In this document: positions 1 to 9,109 of the stretch, piece after piece | Layout: each line of letters starts with the position of its first letter | How positions within the stretch are numbered: the stretch's first letter is position 1 | From: Candidatus Zixiibacteriota bacterium | Lineage (GTDB): Bacteria; Zixibacteria; MSB-5A5; GN15; FEB-12 | Length of the DNA stretch: 39,974 nt | Direction: 5' to 3' | Assembly (NCBI GenBank): GCA_034439475.1 | Contig: JAWXAN010000022.1 | Span: forward strand, 1 to 39,974 | Position numbers and translations under genes: made by a program | The notes under the pieces: model-generated | What the model was told of the DNA's origin: nothing | Databases searched by the model: none | What the model saw: only the letters and a program-made list of their open reading frames with translations

Positions 1-1223
1 CCGCCATTTCCGCCTTTGCCCCCGTCACCACCGAGGCCGCCATTGTAGAAATATGATGTTACTACCCCTCCCTTGCCGCCAGAACCGCCTTGTCCTCCAA
101 GACCTCCACGACCGCCGCGACCACCGTCGCCAGATACAATCAGACAGTTTGAAAGACTCACTTTGCTTCGCGAACAGAACAATGAGATCGAAGCGCCGCC
201 GCCCGTCCCCCCTCTGCCACCATGCCCGCCTTCTCCGCCAGCTCCGCCACCGCCACCGCTCCACCCATCATAGGAATAAGTAGTCGTCCATAACGATGAC
301 GATCCACCACCGCCTCCACCGCCGCAGGCATTAGCTCCATTTGTTCCTGATAGACCTGATGACGTTTTAATGAGGAGATACGGATCGAGTGGCTCAAGAA
401 TGGGCGAGTCAGTTGCCCCAGCTCCGGCTGTTCCTACTTCACCACCATTGCCAATCTGGCCGGGAAGTCCATTACCGAACGTCGATCCTTGGCCAGCAAT
501 ACCGCCAGAGACTGAGCCATCGAAGCAAAATCCCTGATTCCCTTCTCTGCCCGACATTATTGAGGCGCTGTTCGCTGGGCCGCCCGACCCGCCTTCGCCT
601 CCACCCACAGGAGAGAGGCCCGCTGCTTGTTTATTGGCATTGGCACCTGTGGCTCCGGGCATGCCAGCGTCGCCACTTCTACCGACCTGGCCATTACCAG
701 CAGATACCTGGCATGATAAAAGGCTGACATCCGGGGCATCTTGAATATAGATTCCGTACGAGGAGTAGCTTGAATCAATAGCGCTTTCGCCAATTATGGT
801 CATGTTTTCCACAATAACTGGCCGTGAGATATTTCGAATGACCATCGCAATATATAAATTGTCTATTCGTCTACCTTTGAGGGTTGTTTTCTGTGTCGGA
901 GAACTGGTCCAGCCGGCATTCGGGTCAAGTCCGCCGGTTATATGAACGCCGCTTCGGACACGAACCGACTCATTGAGTTCGCCAACAGCGACATTTATCT
1001 GACGAACTGATGGATTTTGGTATGCCTTTTCAAGCGCGAGATGGAGCGATCCCATCGGCTGGTCACTTGTACCGATTCCTGTCCCGCCCGGTCTGACATA
1101 AATTGCGCCTCCGGGAAAGCTGCCGCTTTTTGAAGGTTCTGTGGCTTTTTGCTCAAAGCATGAGTTTACGGTAAAAGCGACGAGGATGAGAACTACGAGG
1201 TGTCGAATGGCATGCCGGTACAT
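1..1223 (-). CDS. Glycine-rich (PGRS-like) lipoprotein, partial
   Basis: An uninterrupted reading frame starts with ATG at 1223 and runs off the left edge (about 407 codons seen), so the C-terminus is missing. The N-terminus MYRHAIRHLVVLILVAFTV is a signal peptide followed by V-N-S-C, a lipobox with Cys22 as the probable lipidated residue. Residues about 38-170 (GGAIYVRPGGTG, then VRVRSGVHITGGLDP, then VIVENMTIIGES) look like a DUF1565 or right-handed beta-helix region. From about residue 185 the protein becomes a glycine-rich repeat of the GGxGGxGG kind, interrupted by short Cys- and Ser-containing segments. This resembles PGRS-family lipoproteins annotated in myxobacteria. The function is unknown; a surface structural or adhesive role is inference. 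There is no Shine-Dalgarno before the ATG, and a promoter-like pair lies directly upstream. Confidence 0.8.
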   Translation of the reverse strand, partial: MYRHAIRHLVVLILVAFTVNSCFEQKATEPSKSGSFPGGAIYVRPGGTGIGTSDQPMGSLHLALEKAYQNPSVRQINVAVGELNESVRVRSGVHITGGLDPNAGWTSSPTQKTTLKGRRIDNLYIAMVIRNISRPVIVENMTIIGESAIDSSYSSYGIYIQDAPDVSLLSCQVSAGNGQVGRSGDAGMPGATGANANKQAAGLSPVGGGEGGSGGPANSASIMSGREGNQGFCFDGSVSGGIAGQGSTFGNGLPGQIGNGGEVGTAGAGATDSPILEPLDPYLLIKTSSGLSGTNGANACGGGGGGGSSSLWTTTYSYDGWSGGGGGAGGEGGHGGRGGTGGGASISLFCSRSKVSLSNCLIVSGDGGRGGRGGLGGQGGSGGKGGVVTSYFYNGGLGGDGGKGGNG

Positions 1224-1228
1224 TGCGT

Positions 1229-1257
1229 AATATGACTAAAACGGCCTGTTCCGGCAA
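1229..1257 (-). promoter_or_regulatory. Promoter of glycine-rich lipoprotein gene
   Basis: On the minus strand TTGCCG (1252-1257) and CATATT (1229-1234) are separated by 17 bases. Only five bases separate the -10 box from the ATG at 1223, so transcription would begin at or next to the start codon. This is motif reading only; the -35 box is a moderate match. Confidence 0.45.
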
Positions 1258-1260
1258 GAG

Positions 1261-1292
1261 AAAAGCGAATCCACTTGCGAGAATCCGCTTTT
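1261..1292 (-). terminator. Possible terminator after glnA
   Basis: An inverted repeat AAAAGCG/CGCTTTT (1261-1267 with 1286-1292) lies 36 bases after the glnA stop codon and ends in four T on the minus strand, followed by CTC. The stem is 7 bp with an imperfect inner extension and the T run is short, so termination may be partial. It sits directly before the promoter of the next gene. Confidence 0.45.
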
Positions 1293-1327
1293 CCTATTCA
1301 AGATTGGTTGATCTATTTAGCCGAAGC

Positions 1328-2653
1328 TCAGAGAATAGAGAGATATTTCTCCCGCTCGTAATCAGAGACATGGATTCGGAAGTTATCCCATTCTATTCGC
1401 TTGTTGGCGATGAGTTTGTTGAAAACATGTTCGCCCAGCGTTTCACGGGCGAGTTTTGAGTTTTCGAGTAGACCGATTGCCTCGATAAGCGAGCCGGGCA
1501 GGCTGTCGATTTTAGCGGCGGCCTTTTCTTCATCGTTCATCTTGAAAATATTCTGTTCTATCGGTTTGGCCAATTCGTACTTCCCATCGATTCCTTTAAG
1601 ACCTGCCGCCAACATAAGAGCGAACGTCAAATAAGGGTTTGCCGATGGATCCGGCGAGCGGAGCTCGATACGGGTGGCCTTTTCCTTGCCTACTCGGTAC
1701 ATCGGGATACGAACGAGACTTGAGCGGTTGCGGCGTCCCCAACTGATATAGACCGGGGCTTCGTATCCGGGAACCAGACGTTTGTAGGAGTTCACCCATT
1801 GGTTGAGAACGAGCGTGATTTCTTTGACATGGGCGAGGATTCCGGCTGTGAACTGACGAGCTGTGGTTGAAAGGTTATACTCACTTTTCGGGTCAAAGAA
1901 AAGATTTTTGTCGCCATTGAAGAGCGACATGTGGCAGTGCATACCTGAACCATTTTCGCCAAAGATTGGTTTGGGCATAAAGGTGGCATGCATATTATTT
2001 TGAGAGGCGACTTCTTTGACAATAAAACGATAGACCTGCACAAAATCGGCCATCACCATGCTCTCTTGGTATTTCAAATCAATCTCATGCTGGCTGGGCG
2101 CTACTTCGTGGTGGGCGCACTCAACCGGAATATCCATCATCTCAAGCGCGTTAACTGTCTTTTGGACGAGGAGAGTACCCATGTCAACTGACTGGTAATC
2201 GAAATATCCAGCGCTGTCGAGAATCTTAGGTTCTTTGTCATTTTCGAAATAGAAAAACTCAAGTTCCGGACCGACATAAAATGTCCATCCTTTTTCTTCG
2301 AGCTTTTTCAATTGGCGTTTGAGAATGTGTCTCGGGTCCCCCTCATACGGAGTCCCGTCAGGGTTTTGGATATCGCAGAACATCATGGCGACTTTCATCC
2401 CGGCAACTTCCCAAGGGATAATGCGGAAAGTTTTCGGATCGGGGATAGCCATCAGATCAGACTCATCGATTCGGGCGAAGCCTTCAACCGATGATCCATC
2501 AAAACCCTGCCCCTGCTCCAGCACCGCTTCAATCTCTGACCGGGTGATAGACATCCCTTTGATTCGCCCGAGAATATCGGTGAAACAGAGCCGGACGTTG
2601 TGGACACCGGCTTCGTCTATCAGCCTTAAAACATCTTCCTTAGTTTTTGTCAC
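1328..2653 (-). CDS. glnA: Glutamine synthetase, type I (alpha subtype)
   Basis: Catalyses ATP-dependent ligation of ammonia to glutamate in the cytoplasm, normally as a dodecamer. I chose the GTG at 2653 (441 aa) because AGGAGAGAGG lies just before it; an in-frame ATG 11 codons upstream would put the Shine-Dalgarno inside the gene. Visible signatures are DGSS (about 52-55), ELEFF (about 130-134), NGSGMHCHMSL (about 234-244, ATP/glutamate site), NRSSLVRIP (about 309) and ELRSPDPSANPYL (about 330-342). Length and the C-terminal SLPGSLIEAI segment match the GSI-alpha subtype of Firmicutes and Thermotoga. The NLYDLP adenylylation motif of GSI-beta is absent, so control by GlnE-type adenylylation is unlikely. 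It stands alone between a 200-base spacer and a hairpin. Confidence 0.97.
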   Translation of the reverse strand: MTKTKEDVLRLIDEAGVHNVRLCFTDILGRIKGMSITRSEIEAVLEQGQGFDGSSVEGFARIDESDLMAIPDPKTFRIIPWEVAGMKVAMMFCDIQNPDGTPYEGDPRHILKRQLKKLEEKGWTFYVGPELEFFYFENDKEPKILDSAGYFDYQSVDMGTLLVQKTVNALEMMDIPVECAHHEVAPSQHEIDLKYQESMVMADFVQVYRFIVKEVASQNNMHATFMPKPIFGENGSGMHCHMSLFNGDKNLFFDPKSEYNLSTTARQFTAGILAHVKEITLVLNQWVNSYKRLVPGYEAPVYISWGRRNRSSLVRIPMYRVGKEKATRIELRSPDPSANPYLTFALMLAAGLKGIDGKYELAKPIEQNIFKMNDEEKAAAKIDSLPGSLIEAIGLLENSKLARETLGEHVFNKLIANKRIEWDNFRIHVSDYEREKYLSIL

Positions 2654-2853
2654 TCTACCTCTCTCCTGCGCCCAGACCCCGGGCAAATTCTATATGTTTG
2701 GCCTCAGTAAAAAGCCCTAATAAAGGGACGATAATTGCTAATGCAACAGAAAAATGGTTTCGTCGGCACTCATCTTAAGTGTTTCAATGTCACCTAAATC
2801 GCCAAACACGCATACTATTGTATCACAATGCATTAAATTGACATCTTGAAGTA
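2654..2853. other. Intergenic spacer upstream of glnA
   Basis: This 200-base gap lies between the dCMP deaminase stop and the glnA start. It must hold the glnA promoter, but I find no strong -35/-10 pair; the best is TTGCAT with TATTAG 18 bases downstream. It also contains the palindrome ATTGT-ATC-ACAAT (2817-2829) and a short CCCT/AGGG hairpin followed by C and TTTTT on the minus strand (about 2710-2729). Either could be regulatory. No open reading frame here is convincing. Confidence 0.4.
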
Positions 2854-3345
2854 TCACTCAAGAGTAATTGTTATCGACTTTCTGCTCGGTATCAACTGCC
2901 GACAGTTCACTTTGGCCATTCCAAAAATGCGTCTGGCGGCGATGAACATATCCTTATCAGCATACTTGTCTGACAGATAGACCACTTCTTTTATACCAAC
3001 TTGTACAATCAGTTTCGCGCATTCGTTGCATGGAAAGAGCGAAACATAGAGCGACGCGCCGTCGAGCTCGGGTTTATTGGAGGCATTGGTTATTGCATTC
3101 ATTTCGGCATGGCAGACGTAGGGGTATTTCGTATCAAGATACGCCCCTTCTCGAGCCCAAGGAAGTTCGTCATCGCTCAGTCCACTGGGAAAGCCATTGT
3201 AGCCGATGCCTATAATGCGTTTGGTTTTATTGACAACACATGCTCCGACCTGAGTGCTCGGGTCTTTCGAACGATGCGCAGAGAGCTGAGCGACCGCCAT
3301 AAAATATTCTTCCCAGCTGATATAATCTGTTCGTTTAGTAGTCAT
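2854..3345 (-). CDS. dCMP deaminase (deoxycytidylate deaminase family)
   Basis: Deaminates dCMP to dUMP, feeding thymidylate synthesis in the cytoplasm. The 163-residue protein has the zinc signatures of the cytidine/deoxycytidylate deaminase fold: H79-A-E81 (in VCHAEMNAI; His ligand, Glu proton shuttle) and P105-C106-N-E-C109 (two Cys ligands). [14 protein letters not shown] near residues 25-38 and GYNGFPSG near 48-55 are typical of ComEB/dCMP deaminases and bind the nucleotide. It starts 22 bases after the slipin stop codon and may be co-transcribed with nfeD-slipin. A deaminase with another deoxynucleotide specificity cannot be excluded by eye. Confidence 0.93.
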   Translation of the reverse strand: MTTKRTDYISWEEYFMAVAQLSAHRSKDPSTQVGACVVNKTKRIIGIGYNGFPSGLSDDELPWAREGAYLDTKYPYVCHAEMNAITNASNKPELDGASLYVSLFPCNECAKLIVQVGIKEVVYLSDKYADKDMFIAARRIFGMAKVNCRQLIPSRKSITITLE

Positions 3346-3367
3346 CGGAAAAGGCTATTCTACTCGC

Positions 3368-4126
3368 TTATGGACGGTCAAGAAACTTCTGGAACGATGT
3401 CAACAGGTCTATCGGAACCGGGAAAATGATGGTCGAGTTTTTTTCCGCAGAAATCTCGGTGAGCGTCTGAAGAAATCTTAACTGCATCGCGTTTGGGGCC
3501 GTAGCGAGTACTTTTGCGGCATCAGCTAATTTTTGGGAGGCCTGAAACTCTCCATCGGCATGGATGACTTTTGCCCGGCGCTCGCGCTCGGCTTCGGCTT
3601 GTTTGGCCATCGCGCGCTGCATTTCGATAGGCAAATCGACATTCTTGACTTCGACGACGCTGACTTTGACACCCCATGGTTCGGTCTGTCCATCGATAAT
3701 ATCCTGGAGCTGAGCATTTATTTTGTCGCGATTGGTCAATAAGTCATCGAGCTCTACTTGTCCCAATACAGAGCGGAGCGTGGTCTGGGCAATCTGTGAG
3801 GTCGCTTCAAAAAAGTTGGCGACAGAGACAACAGCGCGATTGGGATCGACGACCTGGAAGTAGAGTACAGCGTTTACTTTGACCGAGACGTTGTCTTTGG
3901 TGATGACATCCTGCGGGGGAATGTCGTATGTGATAACGCGAAGGTCTATTCGTCGCATACGGTCAATAATCGGAATAAGAACGATGAGCCCCGGGCCTTT
4001 GGCGCCGATGAGTCGTCCCAGACGGAAAATGACTCCACGCTCGTACTCATTCAGGACCTTTATCAGGTTGAATAAAAAGATGAATCCAAAAATTACTACG
4101 ATTGCAAGGACAAAAGGAAACTGCAT
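3368..4126 (-). CDS. Slipin / stomatin-like SPFH-domain membrane protein
   Basis: A 252-residue member of the SPFH/band-7 superfamily. One N-terminal membrane segment (residues about 3-25) is followed by [14 protein letters not shown], a hallmark of slipins, the SPFH domain to about residue 190, and an Ala/Glu-rich helical stretch ([17 protein letters not shown]) that drives oligomerisation. The C-terminal FPVPIDLL segment is typical of prokaryotic stomatins and, in the archaeal pair, is near the sequence cleaved by the partner NfeD protease. It begins 25 bases after the long-form nfeD gene, the classic pairing of protease with stomatin. It probably forms membrane microdomains or oligomeric rings; its cellular role here is inferred from family and context. 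Confidence 0.95.
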   Translation of the reverse strand: MQFPFVLAIVVIFGFIFLFNLIKVLNEYERGVIFRLGRLIGAKGPGLIVLIPIIDRMRRIDLRVITYDIPPQDVITKDNVSVKVNAVLYFQVVDPNRAVVSVANFFEATSQIAQTTLRSVLGQVELDDLLTNRDKINAQLQDIIDGQTEPWGVKVSVVEVKNVDLPIEMQRAMAKQAEAERERRAKVIHADGEFQASQKLADAAKVLATAPNAMQLRFLQTLTEISAEKNSTIIFPVPIDLLTSFQKFLDRP

Positions 4127-4151
4127 TTACATCCTCCTCATTCTCTATTTT

Positions 4152-5534
4152 TCAGGAAACTTTTCTAACGGTTAGTGTCAGGTTATTCATGGCGGTCACT
4201 TCGACTCTATCCCCCGATTCAAGAGGAGCATCGCTCAGATACTTCCAGAGCGCTCCCTCGACATAAATAAAACCTCCTTTTCTTACCTGGCCTTGTCTGC
4301 CAATCATTCCCTCCACGCCGGTGAAGGGCTGTCTTTGCTGGGCTTTCATTGCCAACCAGAGGACAGCCGCGGCTGTCGCACCGATGAGAATTGCTGTGGT
4401 GATGAGAACCGTCAGTGATACTCGCAACACCGGATCCACAGTATCAATAAGCATGAGTCCTCCGAGGAACAAGGCTATTATTCCGCCGATTGTAAGCAGG
4501 CCATGAGAAATTATCTTTATTTCCAAGATGAACATAACAATGGCAAGGAGTATCAGCGCCACACCGGCCCAGTTAATAGGAAGTGTCTGAAAGGCATAAA
4601 ACGAGAGAATAAGTGAAATCGCGCCCACTATACCCGGGAGAATGGCCCCAGGATTGTATAACTCAATTACAATTCCAAGACCACCCAACGAAAAAAGAAT
4701 GAAGGCAACATCGGGATGGGTAATAAACTGCAGAAGTTTTTGGACAAATGTGAGTGGAATCTCTTCGATTTTTGGATTGATAATCTTGACGGTGGTTTTC
4801 CCAAGCCCCGTCTCGGTCTCGCGACCATTGATCTGCTCCAGAAGATCGTCAATGTCGGAAGCAACAAAATCTATGACATCGAGCGCAAGAGCTTCAGTAT
4901 TTGTAATTGATACCGATTGCCGAACCGCCTTCTCGGCCCAGTCGCCATTTCGCCCGCGTCGCTCAGCGGCGGCCTTTATCTGGGCGACAGCATCGTTCGT
5001 TATTTTTTCATTCATTATGGAGTCCGGCTGTTGCCCCCCGCCGCCAACCGGATGAGCCGCTCCGATATTGGTCGAGGGAGCCATTGCGGCAAAATGCGCG
5101 GCGTAGGTCATATATACTCCAGCCGAACCGGCCCGTGCGCCGGAGGGAGCGATGTAGACGCAAACTGGGACTTCGCTGGCAAAAAATCGTTTGCTGATTG
5201 ACCATGTGGGCGCGCTGAATCCACCGGGTGTGTCCAAGATAATTATCAAGAGGTCCGCCTTCGCTCCTTCGGCTTCGGCAATTGCTGACCCAATACGATC
5301 ATCGGTGACAACACCGATTGGCCCCTCGATGAAGAGGGTGTAGACAAGACTACCGGATTCACGGTCAGGACTGACAGCCGACAAACTATCAGATACAGTG
5401 CTTTCCGCGACAATTTTTTCGGTCGTATCAGTGATTGTTGTGGTGTCAGCGCGAAGGAGTGAACCGGCTACAAGTGAAAGGAGTCCGCCCATAAAACAGA
5501 CACAGATAAAAATCGGTACTATTTTTCGTCGCAT
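4152..5534 (-). CDS. NfeD long-form membrane serine protease (ClpP-class)
   Basis: A 460-residue membrane protein with an N-terminal signal or anchor segment, a ClpP-class protease domain (about 65-235), four to five membrane helices (about 270-400) and a C-terminal OB-fold NfeD domain (about 402-460). The protease part shows LDTPGG and GARAGSAGVYM, where Ser137 fits the nucleophile, and Lys177 (MNEKITND) lies 40 residues later. This matches the Ser-Lys dyad spacing of the archaeal 1510-N protease. I chose the ATG at 5534 because the frame upstream lacks a signal sequence and a good promoter ends at about 5560. In the known pair this enzyme cleaves the C-terminal part of the adjacent slipin. 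A role in membrane quality control is inference. Confidence 0.93.
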   Translation of the reverse strand: MRRKIVPIFICVCFMGGLLSLVAGSLLRADTTTITDTTEKIVAESTVSDSLSAVSPDRESGSLVYTLFIEGPIGVVTDDRIGSAIAEAEGAKADLLIIILDTPGGFSAPTWSISKRFFASEVPVCVYIAPSGARAGSAGVYMTYAAHFAAMAPSTNIGAAHPVGGGGQQPDSIMNEKITNDAVAQIKAAAERRGRNGDWAEKAVRQSVSITNTEALALDVIDFVASDIDDLLEQINGRETETGLGKTTVKIINPKIEEIPLTFVQKLLQFITHPDVAFILFSLGGLGIVIELYNPGAILPGIVGAISLILSFYAFQTLPINWAGVALILLAIVMFILEIKIISHGLLTIGGIIALFLGGLMLIDTVDPVLRVSLTVLITTAILIGATAAAVLWLAMKAQQRQPFTGVEGMIGRQGQVRKGGFIYVEGALWKYLSDAPLESGDRVEVTAMNNLTLTVRKVS

Positions 5535-5559
5535 AGAAAAAATCCCATTCACACGGAAT

Positions 5560-5588
5560 AATATCAGTGCCAGTTCGGCCAATGTCAA
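5560..5588 (-). promoter_or_regulatory. Sigma-70-like promoter of nfeD-slipin
   Basis: On the minus strand a perfect TTGACA (5583-5588) is followed after 17 bases by GATATT (5560-5565). It lies in the 101-base gap after the amidohydrolase gene and gives a leader of about 20 bases before the ATG at 5534. This supports nfeD, slipin and possibly the dCMP deaminase gene as a unit separate from the sel genes. Confidence 0.6.
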
Positions 5589-5635
5589 CGGCAATCGCAT
5601 TGAATATGCGTCGGTGCGGATTCTGACAATTCCGT

Positions 5636-7216
5636 CTAAAGCTTGAGCGAAGAATGAAGGTACTTGATTTCACCATCTATGATGGTCGCGAGGATCTCGG
5701 TATTTTCAACTCTCGCAGGAGTAACCGCGGTGATATCGTGCTCAAGGATAGTCAAATCGGCTGGATAGCCTGTCTGCAGATAGCCTCGGCAGTGCTCCTG
5801 ACCGCAGGCATAGGCCGCACCAGCGGTGAAACCGTGGATGGCTTCGGTGACAGAAAGCCTTTCTTCGGGATAAAATCGTGTCCTTTTGTTTGGCAGTGAC
5901 CGTCTGACAGCAGCGGCTATCCCTGCAAGCGGGTCAAGCGGCTCAATGGGGACATCGGAGCCGAACGCGAGATGAATGCCGCGCTTCCTTAATGTTTTGA
6001 AAAGATAGGTGTCCTTGCCTCGCTTTCCCCAAGAACGATGGATCATTTCGATATCTGAGGGACAGTGCGATGGCTGCATTGAGGCGATAACATGCAGCTT
6101 TTTGAAACGGGCGATGTCGCTTCTGCGAATCAGTTGCAAATGCTCTATACGATGTCTCGCCCCATTCATGAGTCGCGGGGCAGACTCGTAGACATCGAGC
6201 ACATTTGAAACGGCCTTGTCTCCTATGGCATGGATTGCACATGGAAATCCGAGATGGGCGGCCTGTTTGGCGGCGAGGAGCATGTCCGATTTTGAAGCAG
6301 TTTCGATTCCGCAGTTGTTTTTCGAACCAATGAAGGGCTTGAAACAGAGAGCGGTTTGGCTGCCAAGAGTGCCATCGGCGAAAAGCTTTATTCCTGCAAA
6401 ACGAAAGAACTCAGTGCCCGTCCCATAACGGGTTTTGCTCTTAATCAGGTCAGGCAACATCTGTACTCGGGGATAGTGATTGATCCGTAAGCCTAAAGTA
6501 TTTTTTTCGGCCCGCTCCAGATAGAATGGCAGCGCGATAGGACTGTCGAAAGAATGCACGCCTGTGACGCCTTTACAGTATGCTATTCCAAGGGTTTTAT
6601 CATACAGGCCATTCATTTCACTTTTGGATGGCAGCGGAATAAAACTGAACATATACTCGAAGGCTATGGCCTCGCGTAAAATGCCTGTTGGCATTTTATC
6701 GGGAAAACGCACGATCTCGCCGTCTTTAGGATCGGAGGTCGCTGAGGTTATACCTGCTATTTCCAGGGCTTTGCTGTTCACCCAGACTGAATGGTGGTCT
6801 TTGGCGAATACAAATGCCGGCCGCCCTGCGCTGACGCTGTCGAGCATATAGCGGTCCGGCTCTTGGCGAGTTTTGAAACCTTCGGGCGAGTAGCCTTCTC
6901 CGACTATCCATCCGCCACGCGGGACGGTTTTCGCAAACTGTTCGATTTTGCTCAGACAGGCGGTTATTGAGGTCAAGCCATGAAGCGAAACGCGTCCCAG
7001 AGACATGGCGAAATAATATAAATGCGCGTGAGCATCTACCAAACCGGGCACGACCATTTTTTTCTTAAGGTCGAGACGCCGAAAGTTTCTAAAGTCTGCT
7101 GAATTGCGAAGATTGTTCCCTACGACGACAATTTTCTCCTTGTCTATAACAATTGAATCCACGACCTGTCCATTTGATTGTGTGTGGACACAGCCGTTAT
7201 AGAGAAGGATTTTCAT
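5636..7216 (-). CDS. YtcJ-like metal-dependent amidohydrolase
   Basis: A 526-residue member of the amidohydrolase superfamily, YtcJ/Amidohydro_3 branch: a TIM-barrel metal hydrolase with flanking beta-sandwich. Visible features are DAHAHL (H63, H65), KLFADGTLGSQTA (about 270-285), HAIGDKAV and HRIEHLQL (later metal-site histidines), and FGSDVPIEPLDPLAGI (active-site Asp) near the C-terminus. The substrate cannot be read from sequence; family members act on varied amides, ureas and formamides. No signal peptide is seen, so it is probably cytoplasmic. Its ATG overlaps the end of selB by 20 bases, so translation is probably coupled. A link to selenium metabolism is not supported beyond this overlap. 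Confidence 0.92.
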   Translation of the reverse strand: MKILLYNGCVHTQSNGQVVDSIVIDKEKIVVVGNNLRNSADFRNFRRLDLKKKMVVPGLVDAHAHLYYFAMSLGRVSLHGLTSITACLSKIEQFAKTVPRGGWIVGEGYSPEGFKTRQEPDRYMLDSVSAGRPAFVFAKDHHSVWVNSKALEIAGITSATSDPKDGEIVRFPDKMPTGILREAIAFEYMFSFIPLPSKSEMNGLYDKTLGIAYCKGVTGVHSFDSPIALPFYLERAEKNTLGLRINHYPRVQMLPDLIKSKTRYGTGTEFFRFAGIKLFADGTLGSQTALCFKPFIGSKNNCGIETASKSDMLLAAKQAAHLGFPCAIHAIGDKAVSNVLDVYESAPRLMNGARHRIEHLQLIRRSDIARFKKLHVIASMQPSHCPSDIEMIHRSWGKRGKDTYLFKTLRKRGIHLAFGSDVPIEPLDPLAGIAAAVRRSLPNKRTRFYPEERLSVTEAIHGFTAGAAYACGQEHCRGYLQTGYPADLTILEHDITAVTPARVENTEILATIIDGEIKYLHSSLKL

Positions 7217-9101
7217 CGTTGAACTTATTCCCTTTCATGCGGAAATCTCCCTCGCGGTGGGTCAACTGGATTCTGTCGGTCTCTTCAAGAATTGGAATTG
7301 CGTATTTGCGGGTAAATCCGAATCGGTCACGAAGGTCGGCCACAGCCAGCTTGGTTGAGGTATTCAGTTTGTCTTTGACAAATGAGACAACTTCCTGCCA
7401 CACGGGGAAAAGGAACACAAACTCAGAGCCGCATTTGTATCCTTCACAGCTGTCAATAATATGCTTAATTGCCTGCTGATAGATCTTCCCTTTTGAGGCG
7501 AAAGTGCTAATGTCGGGAGGTGCGTATGGATGGGCATGCAGCTCTTTCATTACTGTCTCGTAAGCTTCTTTGATAATTCCTTTCAGGGTCACCGTCCTGC
7601 CGGCAATATCATATCCATCGATCACTTTAACCAGCGAACCCGAGCCGACAAGATAATCCATCAGAACAGACACATTAGAAGATGACAATGAAATATGCTT
7701 GGCGAGCGCTTCAGGAGCTATCCCTCTGAGATGGGGCTGGGCTTTAAAAATGTTTGCCATTTGTTCGATGAGTTTTTTGCCGATTTCAGCGACGGTCGGA
7801 TAATAAAACAAATGCTCTCCGAATCGTCCTATCATTCCCCCGACCAGAAGGTTTTCAATATCCAACTTTATTGCATTAGATGAGATATTTGCATTCTCCA
7901 GAAAATTCGTCTCGGGCGTCATAATAGATTTTTCAAGCTCTGAGAGAATGAGAGATTGCGTAGTAAAGTCTGCTCTTGATTTCAGATACGAAAGGTTTTC
8001 AAGTTCCTTGCGCCTTGGAAATACGGAAAAATGATCGAGAACTTGTCCTCCGCCAAGTGTGATCATTGGGGTGGCCAGGCGAAGAATAAAGTGATCACCG
8101 ACAAGTGTGTACATCGGCTCATCCGGTCGAAAAAAGATTATGCCGCTTTCGCCGGGTTTCAATGCTTCGGCGTCGAATATCCTGACCTCGCCTTTGGATT
8201 CACTTGTTCCGATGAGCAAAAGCGCGCGTCTACGGTCCTCAAGCTCCAGTAGCGCATCTACGGTCATCTCCATGTGAAGAGCAAGCACAGGGTTTTCTTT
8301 AAAGTAAGAGAGATCAGCCCGGTCGCTTACTCCCCCCCCGCGGGTAAGATTGACTTTGTCGATGCCTCCAAGTGAGACGGCAACTCTTGTTCCCGGAGTT
8401 ACACGGTCTGCATCATAACCCATCGATTGAAGCGAACGAATTTTGCCCGATTCTCCCGACGGCCAAACCGTCACCATCTGACCTTGGGTCAATGTACCTC
8501 CACGCAGTGTGCCGGTAACCACCCCGCCAATTCCTGTTTGTATAAAGGACCTGTCTATTGCAAGACGGGCTTTACCAATGTCGTCTTTCTGTTTGATCAT
8601 CGCTGGAAGATTATTTAGAAATTTAATAAGTGGATCGAATCCCTCTCCGGTCGCCGCTGAGACGCGAAAGATTGGGACATTCGCAAGAGGTGAGCCAGCT
8701 GTCTTTTCACGTACTTCCTTCTCGAGCAAGTCAATCCACTCATTTTGAGCGAGGTCGATTTTGTTGATGATGATGATGCCCTGCTCAATTCCGAGCAGTC
8801 GAATTATCTGAAAATGTTCCTGGCTCTGGGGCATCCAGCCGTCGTCAGCGGCTATAACAAGCATGACGACATCTATTCCCCCTGCGCCTGCAATCATGTT
8901 TTTTACAAAGCGTTCATGCCCGGGGACATCGACGAAGGCTATATCATCGCCATGCGAAGTGCTATAGAAGGCAAAGCCCAGATCTATGGTCATCCCACGG
9001 GCTTTCTCCTCGGGCAGTCTGTCAGGATCAGTACCGGTCAGCCGCTTGACGATAGATGACTTGCCATGGTCGATATGTCCGGCGGTGCCTATGATGATCA
9101 T
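7197..9101 (-). CDS. selB: Selenocysteine-specific elongation factor SelB
   Basis: GTPase that binds Sec-tRNA(Sec) and the SECIS mRNA hairpin and delivers selenocysteine at UGA codons. Length is 634 aa against about 615 in Escherichia coli. The N-terminus has G1 [12 protein letters not shown] (5-16), the RGMTIDLGF effector segment that separates SelB from EF-Tu (RGITI), G3 DVPGHERFV and G4 NKID. Domains II and III follow, then a C-terminal array of winged helices (about 370-634) for SECIS binding, including [26 protein letters not shown] near the end. It starts 8 bases after the selA stop. A run of eight G codes for glycines near base 8335. Identification is firm, supported by selA next to it and selC 12 kb away. 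Confidence 0.97.
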   Translation of the reverse strand: MIIIGTAGHIDHGKSSIVKRLTGTDPDRLPEEKARGMTIDLGFAFYSTSHGDDIAFVDVPGHERFVKNMIAGAGGIDVVMLVIAADDGWMPQSQEHFQIIRLLGIEQGIIIINKIDLAQNEWIDLLEKEVREKTAGSPLANVPIFRVSAATGEGFDPLIKFLNNLPAMIKQKDDIGKARLAIDRSFIQTGIGGVVTGTLRGGTLTQGQMVTVWPSGESGKIRSLQSMGYDADRVTPGTRVAVSLGGIDKVNLTRGGGVSDRADLSYFKENPVLALHMEMTVDALLELEDRRRALLLIGTSESKGEVRIFDAEALKPGESGIIFFRPDEPMYTLVGDHFILRLATPMITLGGGQVLDHFSVFPRRKELENLSYLKSRADFTTQSLILSELEKSIMTPETNFLENANISSNAIKLDIENLLVGGMIGRFGEHLFYYPTVAEIGKKLIEQMANIFKAQPHLRGIAPEALAKHISLSSSNVSVLMDYLVGSGSLVKVIDGYDIAGRTVTLKGIIKEAYETVMKELHAHPYAPPDISTFASKGKIYQQAIKHIIDSCEGYKCGSEFVFLFPVWQEVVSFVKDKLNTSTKLAVADLRDRFGFTRKYAIPILEETDRIQLTHREGDFRMKGNKFNDENPSL

Positions 9102-9109
9102 GGGCTAAA

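Noticed and set aside
389-727. Plus-strand 112-codon frame in the left region
   Set aside because: It is a shadow of the glycine-rich gene; its Arg/His/Leu-rich product reflects the complementary GC-rich repeats.
1223-1459. Plus-strand 78-codon frame over the end of glnA
   Set aside because: It lies opposite glnA and the hairpin/promoter region, with no family resemblance; the minus-strand genes explain the sequence.
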